Source: Enterocloster clostridioformis
GTDB taxonomy: Bacteria; Bacillota; Clostridia; Lachnospirales; Lachnospiraceae
DNA length: 64,000 nucleotides
Direction of reading: 5' to 3'
NCBI RefSeq assembly: GCF_020297485.1
Contig: NZ_JAIWZC010000001.1
Coordinates: forward strand, 3,286,001-3,350,000
The position numbers and the translations under genes were made by a program. This document shows positions 59,015 through 64,000 of the stretch, piece after piece (the stretch's first letter is position 1; every line of letters begins with the position of its first letter). The notes beneath the pieces are model-generated. The model had not been told where the DNA came from. It saw nothing but the letters and a program-made list of their open reading frames with translations, and made no database searches.

Positions 59015-60370
59015 CTACTGTTCCTGGGCGATCTTCTCATCCGCTCTCTTCTGGGCAATTTTCAGAGTATCCTCCACGGACTGGGCTCCGGCAAATACCT
59101 TATCAAATTCCTCTGTTAAAATGGTATTGATCTCCGCAGCGGCTGTCATATTCTTACGGATGGAGACATCACTTCCTGCCAAATATACATCTTTTGCACT
59201 CTCCATATCAAACAGCTCCTGCTGATCACCAAAGATAAGGGAAGCCACCTTATCTGCATCATACTTCTTACATGCCGGAATTCTCGCATAAGGTGCCACA
59301 TAATCCATGCCTTCCTCGATATACCACTTGATGAACTTCATGGCTTCCTGCGGATGCTCTGACTTGGAATTAACACTTAAGTCATCCGTATAAGATGTAG
59401 TATAATTGTGTTCCTGATCTGCGGACAATCTTGGCATTGGAGCGAAGCCTACCTTGAAATCATGAGGATAGTTAGCTGTATCCTTTACATCTCTCACTAC
59501 CCAGTCGCCGAATATCATAGCTGCTTTTCCTGTCAGCAGCATGCTTGCGGGCGCCATTTTCTGTGTGGTCACATCTACATAGCTTGGCTCAATACCTTCG
59601 CTGACGCGCTGTAAATATTTCTCTGTTATATCTTTTACATCTTCTGTATCAATAAACGCTGATTTTCCGTCCGGGGCATACATCCAGTCCACTCCCAGCT
59701 TACTGTTTAACATACGCAGTGCCGGCTGTCCCGCATCATATCCAGGGAAGAACCAGCCATAAACCTTGTCATTTCCTTCTCCTTTGGTGAGTTTTCTGGC
59801 TGTATCCAGGAATTCGTCATAGGTCCAGTCTTTGCTTGGATACGGTACGCCTGCTTCATCAAACATCTGCTGATTATAAAGGATCGTCTCTGTAATTCTC
59901 TTTGCCGGAAGACTGTAATAATGTCCGTTTATTTCTTTCTGGGAAATAGTATCCTCATAGTCTTCATCCAGCTTAAAGCCTGCGCTGTCAAATAATTCAT
60001 CCAGCGGATAAGTATAACCGCTGTCAATTCTCTTCTTTAAAAGAACATCATTCATACTGAAGAAAACGTCAATAGAAGTATCTGACATCAACGTCATATC
60101 CAGCTTGGTATTTCCCGCATCATCATTGACATATCTTGTATACTCCACCTGAAGATTGGGATCTATCTTATTAAAAGCTTCACATACCTGTTCCGGCCCC
60201 ATATTCTCCGCAAAGGATCCCCACCAGTGGAGCACCACCGGTTCTGCGGATGCCTCTGCCTTTGCCTCCCCTTTTTGATCGGTTGTGGAACCTGAACCGC
60301 CGCATCCTGCCATTACAGAAGCTGCCATAATAACAGACAGCCCCAACGCAACTGTTCTTCCTGTTTTCAT
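59015..60370 (-). CDS. Extracellular solute-binding lipoprotein for carbohydrates (family 1)
   Basis: A 451-residue binding protein with a lipoprotein signal ending VMAGC (about 22), then a Gly/Ser/Lys linker and the two-lobed fold: VVLHWWGSFAENMGPEQVCEAFNKIDPNLQVEYTRY at the beginning and the tail LTEEFDKVFAGAQSVEDTLKIAQKRADE, typical of family 1 oligosaccharide binders. AGGAGG precedes the ATG. First gene of the leftward sulfatase operon. The ligand is presumably a sulfated mono- or oligosaccharide. Confidence 0.93.
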   Translation of the reverse strand: MKTGRTVALGLSVIMAASVMAGCGGSGSTTDQKGEAKAEASAEPVVLHWWGSFAENMGPEQVCEAFNKIDPNLQVEYTRYVNDDAGNTKLDMTLMSDTSIDVFFSMNDVLLKKRIDSGYTYPLDELFDSAGFKLDEDYEDTISQKEINGHYYSLPAKRITETILYNQQMFDEAGVPYPSKDWTYDEFLDTARKLTKGEGNDKVYGWFFPGYDAGQPALRMLNSKLGVDWMYAPDGKSAFIDTEDVKDITEKYLQRVSEGIEPSYVDVTTQKMAPASMLLTGKAAMIFGDWVVRDVKDTANYPHDFKVGFAPMPRLSADQEHNYTTSYTDDLSVNSKSEHPQEAMKFIKWYIEEGMDYVAPYARIPACKKYDADKVASLIFGDQQELFDMESAKDVYLAGSDVSIRKNMTAAAEINTILTEEFDKVFAGAQSVEDTLKIAQKRADEKIAQEQ

Positions 60371-60400
60371 AAACCATACCTCCTGCTGTTTGATGGCCCC

Positions 60401-60429
60401 ATTATATACCGGTTCCTGCTTATAATGAA
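60401..60429 (-). promoter_or_regulatory. Promoter of the sulfatase operon
   Basis: A perfect TATAAT on the minus strand (60406-60401) with a poor -35 (TTCATT, 60429-60424) 17 bases upstream. A weak -35 with good -10 suggests activator dependence; three direct repeats lie just upstream. Confidence 0.6.
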
Positions 60430-60450
60430 CGCAGAAATAAAGGGGAAACT

Positions 60451-60514
60451 GGTAATTTTTTATGCACCTTTATTCGATTGGTAATTTCTTTTGCAAAATG
60501 GTAATTTTTTACGC
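60451..60514 (+). repeat. Three direct repeats between the divergent operons
   Basis: A 15-base word occurs three times in one orientation: GGTAATTTTTTATGC (60451-60465), GGTAATTTCTTTTGC (60480-60494) and GGTAATTTTTTACGC (60500-60514). Start-to-start distances are 29 and 20 bases, close to three and two helical turns. Likely sites for the AraC-type response regulator encoded next to them. Confidence 0.75.
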
Positions 60515-60597
60515 GTTTTTCAAAGAAGCTTTTCTTTCCTGTCTTTTTTATTGTATACTCTATGTAAACACTTGATTTGATGGAAAGGCGGTTTATA

Positions 60598-62292
60598 ATG
60601 ATGAAACAGACTTTTATGAAACTGAATCTGTCCTGCCGTCTGTTTATGATCATTATTGTACTTTTTCTGATTCCCTATCTGTCCCTTTTTTCCTGGGCTT
60701 ACAGGAAAGCGGAGAGCATTATCCGTACCAAAGCACAGTCCCTGGAAAAAGAAAACCTAAGCCAGACAAGAAATGACATTGAGAACCTTTGCTTAAACAT
60801 TGCCAAGGCTTCTGATTACCTGATCTCCCTGGATCATTACGGTGTACTCTATCGTGAATCAGAACAAAGGGGATATACTTATTTAAAATGCTGGCAGTAC
60901 GTAGATGAACAGATCCAGAATGCAAATAACGCCCTGTTAAATTCCAGTGCAGATATCAGCGTTCTTTCCAAAGACCGGCTTTTATACTCCACACTTTCTT
61001 ACCAGAAATTCCGGTATCAGGATTTTTTCAGAGAACAGGTCGTTTCCACTACATATTTTTCAAATGCTCACAAAAGTTATCGCAATTTTGAAAATGACCA
61101 GACTTTTATTTCCTATATCAGAGAACTTCCATCCTTCTGTTCTCAGTCATATTATCTGGTGATCTCCATTCCGGCAAACAATTTTTCAAAGCTTCTTGGA
61201 ACTGCTGCCGGAACCATGGAACTGACGGATTCTGCGGGCAATACCATCTGCGGAGTCCGTTCACCCCAAAATAACGAAAGCTTCCGGGAAGAAACCTCCA
61301 TCTTCCTCTCCGGTTGGAAATTGGAAGATACCATTTCCACAGATTTTCTCTACAGGGACATTTACCAGCTGCGTCTGTTTACATTTGCTGTATCCTTAGT
61401 GTTATTAATGGCATGCCTTCTGGTAACATTTTCTGCTATTTACGCTCAGTTAAGGCCTCTTTTAAAGCTGAAAGAGCAAATGGAGCTGGTGATGTCAGGC
61501 AATCTGAATGCGGAAGTGGCCACCACCAATTCCAGAGACGAGATCAGCAGTCTTTCTCGTACCTTTAACAACATGGTCAATGAAATCAGCCACCTGATCA
61601 ATGAAATCCAGGCCACTCAGAAAAGAGAAAGTGAGCTGCGTTTTGAAATGCTCTTAGCACAGATCAATCCCCACTTTCTCTTTAATACCTTAAACTCTAT
61701 TAAATGGATGTCAGTGGTATCCGGAACAGACCACATCACCACGACCATAACCTCTCTCGGACGCCTTCTTGAGATCAGTATGAACAAGGTTAATGATGTA
61801 CTTCCGCTTGGCGAAGAACTGGAAAATATAAGAAGCTATATCCAGATCCAACAGGTACGGTATCCGGGACGTTTTAATGTATTTTACCATATAGATGATT
61901 CCCTTTTAGACTGCCGCACCTTAAAACTGATCTTGCAGCCTCTTGTGGAAAATTCCATTCTCCACAACATTGAGCACCGCGATTATCTTTCCATTGACAT
62001 TTCCGGAAAGCTTTCTGAGGATCTTATTATCCTGTGTGTAAAAGATAACGGAACCGGTATGACAAAAGAACAGATGGAACAGATCTTAAAGCCTAAGACA
62101 CATGCAGAAAAAGGCTATGTTTTCTCCGGACTGGGTGTATGCAATGTAGAAGAACGGATCCGGCTTGCATATGGCCCTGATTACGGATTAGTATATAACA
62201 GTGACGGCTATTCCTATACGGAAGTAACGATCACTTTTCCCCGACACCAGAAATCAGACCCATTTTTATTACAGAAAGAAGCAAAACAATGA
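60598..62292 (+). CDS. YesM-type sensor histidine kinase
   Basis: A 564-residue kinase. The first helix (about 15-35) and a second (about 262-285) flank an extracellular sensor domain of about 225 residues. HAMP follows (about 285-340), then the His_kinase domain with LLAQINPHFLFNTLNSIKWM (His about 362) and the ATPase with LVENSILHNIEHRDY and GLGVCNVEERIRLAYG. This layout belongs to YesM-like sensors that watch external saccharides or binding proteins. The ATG at 60598 follows AAAGGCGG. It overlaps the regulator gene by 4 bases (ATGA). Confidence 0.93.
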   Translation: MMKQTFMKLNLSCRLFMIIIVLFLIPYLSLFSWAYRKAESIIRTKAQSLEKENLSQTRNDIENLCLNIAKASDYLISLDHYGVLYRESEQRGYTYLKCWQYVDEQIQNANNALLNSSADISVLSKDRLLYSTLSYQKFRYQDFFREQVVSTTYFSNAHKSYRNFENDQTFISYIRELPSFCSQSYYLVISIPANNFSKLLGTAAGTMELTDSAGNTICGVRSPQNNESFREETSIFLSGWKLEDTISTDFLYRDIYQLRLFTFAVSLVLLMACLLVTFSAIYAQLRPLLKLKEQMELVMSGNLNAEVATTNSRDEISSLSRTFNNMVNEISHLINEIQATQKRESELRFEMLLAQINPHFLFNTLNSIKWMSVVSGTDHITTTITSLGRLLEISMNKVNDVLPLGEELENIRSYIQIQQVRYPGRFNVFYHIDDSLLDCRTLKLILQPLVENSILHNIEHRDYLSIDISGKLSEDLIILCVKDNGTGMTKEQMEQILKPKTHAEKGYVFSGLGVCNVEERIRLAYGPDYGLVYNSDGYSYTEVTITFPRHQKSDPFLLQKEAKQ

Positions 62293-63833
62293 TAAAAATA
62301 CTGATCGCAGATGATGAACCACTGGTAAGAGCCGGTATTAAGGCAGTAATCCCCTGGAATGATCATGGTTTTGATGTAATTGGAGAAGTCTCCGATGGAA
62401 ACGAAGCTTATGAAAAAATCCTGGCCCTGAAACCCGATATACTGATCACAGACATAAAAATGCCTGGAATGGATGGTATCACGCTGCTTAAAAAGTTAAA
62501 ACAGGAGAAAGTTCCCATACAATCAGTGGTGCTCAGCTGCTTTGACGAATTTGAACTCGTCAGAGAAGCCATGAAATACGGCGCCCGGGACTATATCCTG
62601 AAATTATCCATTGACCCGGCAAAGATCCTGGAAGTTCTCGGTGAGATCCGGCAGGATCTGGCTGACCTGCCGGAAAATGAGCCGCATTTTTCTTTAAATA
62701 CTGATGATCTGAAATATCTCTTTATAAAAAAACTGCAGAACCGGGGATTCACCTCAGATGAACAGATAGAAAATGTGCTCCACAACATTCAGCTGACTAT
62801 TTCCCTGAAAAATTATTACCTGATGCGTTTTACCTTTGAACCGGAAACAGCCAAAATACCGGATGACAACCGCAGAAAAATGATTTATAATCTGTTGAAC
62901 CAGCTTTGCCAGCGCTACCCTGGGAATGAACTGTTCTCCCTGGATGAAAAAGGATATCTGATCATACAAAATGCAGAAAAAAATGATTTTCTCTGCCGTC
63001 AGATTTCTGCAGCCATGAAGCAGTATGCCAACCAGACCGTATATTTCGGCATAAGTCCCAGATTGAAGGATTATTCAGTGTTTAAAGACGGATTAAAACA
63101 GGCGGAAGATACATTAAACACCTGTGTTTTTTATGAACAAACAGAACCTTTGACTTTCCGGATGCTTACATCTGCAGGTTTCCCATTTATTACCAGCTGC
63201 CTGGCCCAGAAGCTTTATATTTCTCTTTCCTCCGGCAACACAGAGAAATCCTGTGAGCTGATTTCCCGCTTTTTGCTCTGGCTGAAAAGCGGACTGTTCT
63301 TTTCTTCCCTCTGCTATTCTTATCTGGAGGAGATCCTGAATATTTATGTGCGGGTAGCAAGAGAACAGAATTTTTCCATTTACCAGATGCAGGACGGTGA
63401 AGCCGACATTTTCAGCCGGATCCGCCAGACGCACACCCTTCGCTCCTGCGAACAGGTCTTGTCCGGCTTTACCAGAAAGTTTACGGAATTCATCCGTGAA
63501 AAACGTTCCGGTGAACGCTCCGAAATCCTGAAGATCAAAGAATACCTGCAGCTTCATTACAGTGAAAATATTGACCTGAACCTGATTGCAGAACTGGTAA
63601 ATATTACGCCGTCCCACTTAAGCAACCTTTTTAAAAAGGAAACGGGAGTGAATTTTTCCACTTATCTCACGGATGTCCGGATGAAGGCAGCCAGGAAGCT
63701 TTTACAGTCGCCGGAATTTCTGATCTATGAGGTTGCAGAAAAAACCGGATATTCCAATGCAGGATATTTTGGAAAAGCTTTTAAAAAATATTGGGGTATA
63801 TCCCCGGAAGAATTTAAAAAAGAACAACGTTAG
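62289..63833 (+). CDS. YesN-type response regulator with AraC DNA-binding domain
   Basis: A 514-residue regulator. The receiver domain (1-120) carries IADDEPLVRAGIK and the phospho-acceptor DILITDIKMPGMDG (Asp about 55). A long middle region (about 140-400) has no motif beyond the usual YesN linker. The C-terminal AraC domain (about 415-514) has two helix-turn-helices, IDLNLIAELVNITPSHLSNLFKKETG and EVAEKTGYSNAGYFGKAFKKYWG. It is coupled to its kinase. It most likely activates the divergent sulfatase/importer operon by binding the three direct repeats. Confidence 0.93.
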   Translation: MIKILIADDEPLVRAGIKAVIPWNDHGFDVIGEVSDGNEAYEKILALKPDILITDIKMPGMDGITLLKKLKQEKVPIQSVVLSCFDEFELVREAMKYGARDYILKLSIDPAKILEVLGEIRQDLADLPENEPHFSLNTDDLKYLFIKKLQNRGFTSDEQIENVLHNIQLTISLKNYYLMRFTFEPETAKIPDDNRRKMIYNLLNQLCQRYPGNELFSLDEKGYLIIQNAEKNDFLCRQISAAMKQYANQTVYFGISPRLKDYSVFKDGLKQAEDTLNTCVFYEQTEPLTFRMLTSAGFPFITSCLAQKLYISLSSGNTEKSCELISRFLLWLKSGLFFSSLCYSYLEEILNIYVRVAREQNFSIYQMQDGEADIFSRIRQTHTLRSCEQVLSGFTRKFTEFIREKRSGERSEILKIKEYLQLHYSENIDLNLIAELVNITPSHLSNLFKKETGVNFSTYLTDVRMKAARKLLQSPEFLIYEVAEKTGYSNAGYFGKAFKKYWGISPEEFKKEQR

Positions 63834-63846
63834 GAGTTTACATACT

Positions 63847-64000
63847 ATGCCGGCTATCAGCGTACTTATCAAGCCATCCTCCGGGATGTGCAATATGCAT
63901 TGTGATTATTGTTTTTATTGTGATGAAGCCCAGAAACGGCTTCAGAAGTCTTATGGATTTATGTCTGAAGAAACTTTAAAAAATGTGATCCGCAAGACAA
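63847..64000 (+). CDS. Anaerobic sulfatase-maturating enzyme, N-terminal part (runs off window)
   Basis: The first 51 residues of a radical SAM enzyme: MPAISVLIKPSSGMCNMHCD and then YCFYCDE. The cluster motif C-x3-C-x2-C is at 15-22 (CNMHCDYC), with the family's further cysteine in FYCDE. Such enzymes oxidise the cysteine of the sulfatase CxPxR motif to formylglycine. The gene starts 13 bases after the response-regulator stop with TTAGGAG upstream, so it is cotranscribed with the two-component genes. The Cys-type sulfatase in the divergent operon is the obvious client. Confidence 0.9.
   Translation, partial: MPAISVLIKPSSGMCNMHCDYCFYCDEAQKRLQKSYGFMSEETLKNVIRKT

Overview
The window looks like a chromosomal segment of an anaerobic, spore-forming gut Firmicute of the Lachnospiraceae, most likely an Enterocloster/Clostridium bolteae-type organism. 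This is inferred from gene families and not from a marker-gene match. Supporting content: a sigma-54 C-terminus, the germination amidase CwlD, MecA, an anaerobic pyruvate formate-lyase system, a second glycyl radical enzyme, Cys-type sulfatase machinery, a DUF6465-type small protein and many binding-protein-dependent sugar transporters. No rRNA operon, CRISPR array or prophage is visible.

Layout. (1) 1-850: end of rpoN, then tRNA-Phe and tRNA-Gly with their own promoter and terminator. (2) 900-2790: a group II intron inserted directly behind the terminator of the next operon. (3) 2794-13850: a leftward sugar-catabolic operon (glycyl radical enzyme, activase, rhamnulokinase-like kinase, ABC transporter, FucA-like aldolase) with a divergent LacI regulator. 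Its ABC ATPase gene is wrecked by a 5' loss, an IS630-family insertion and a homopolymer frameshift. (4) 14000-18200: tRNA-Gly, cwlD, a lipoprotein phosphoesterase and a GH18 protein. (5) 18430-20870: a small unknown protein, a ParA/MinD-like ATPase and a Ser/Thr kinase fused to a second such ATPase; then mecA. (6) 22000-24960: uxuA, an Ldh-family reductase and a FadR-type regulator that probably controls its own operon. (7) 25000-30000: DUF1858 protein, a split pyruvate formate-lyase (core and glycyl-radical domain as separate genes), pflA, a ferredoxin and a class-I amidotransferase-like hydrolase.

(8) 30080-39460: ECF sigma/anti-sigma pair, ABC-F protein, an LCP protein with a LytTR two-component system, a DUF6465 protein, an RluA-family pseudouridine synthase gene packed with DnaA-box-like 9-mers, a hemolysin III-family protein and a GIY-YIG protein. 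(9) 39740-49340: one compact leftward operon, response regulator, histidine kinase, large secreted/membrane protein, ABC exporter, SPFH/zinc-ribbon protein, zinc-ribbon membrane protein and TPM protein. It resembles an envelope-stress module built around the ydjGHI-type genes of Bacillus. (10) 49660-52130: an IS91-like element (HUH transposase plus tyrosine recombinase) with 15-bp inverted ends. (11) 52180-55590: MBL-fold hydrolase, CdaR regulator and GntP permease. (12) 55800-64000: an AT-richer sulfated-saccharide locus, with a cytoplasmic Cys-type sulfatase and ABC importer facing a YesM/AraC-type two-component system followed by the start of an anaerobic sulfatase-maturating enzyme gene.

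The most interesting items are the split pyruvate formate-lyase, the two-component/ABC/SPFH/TPM operon, the kinase-ParA pair, the isomerase-less glycyl radical operon and the DnaA-box cluster. Function calls rest on motifs and gene order read by eye; no database search was run.
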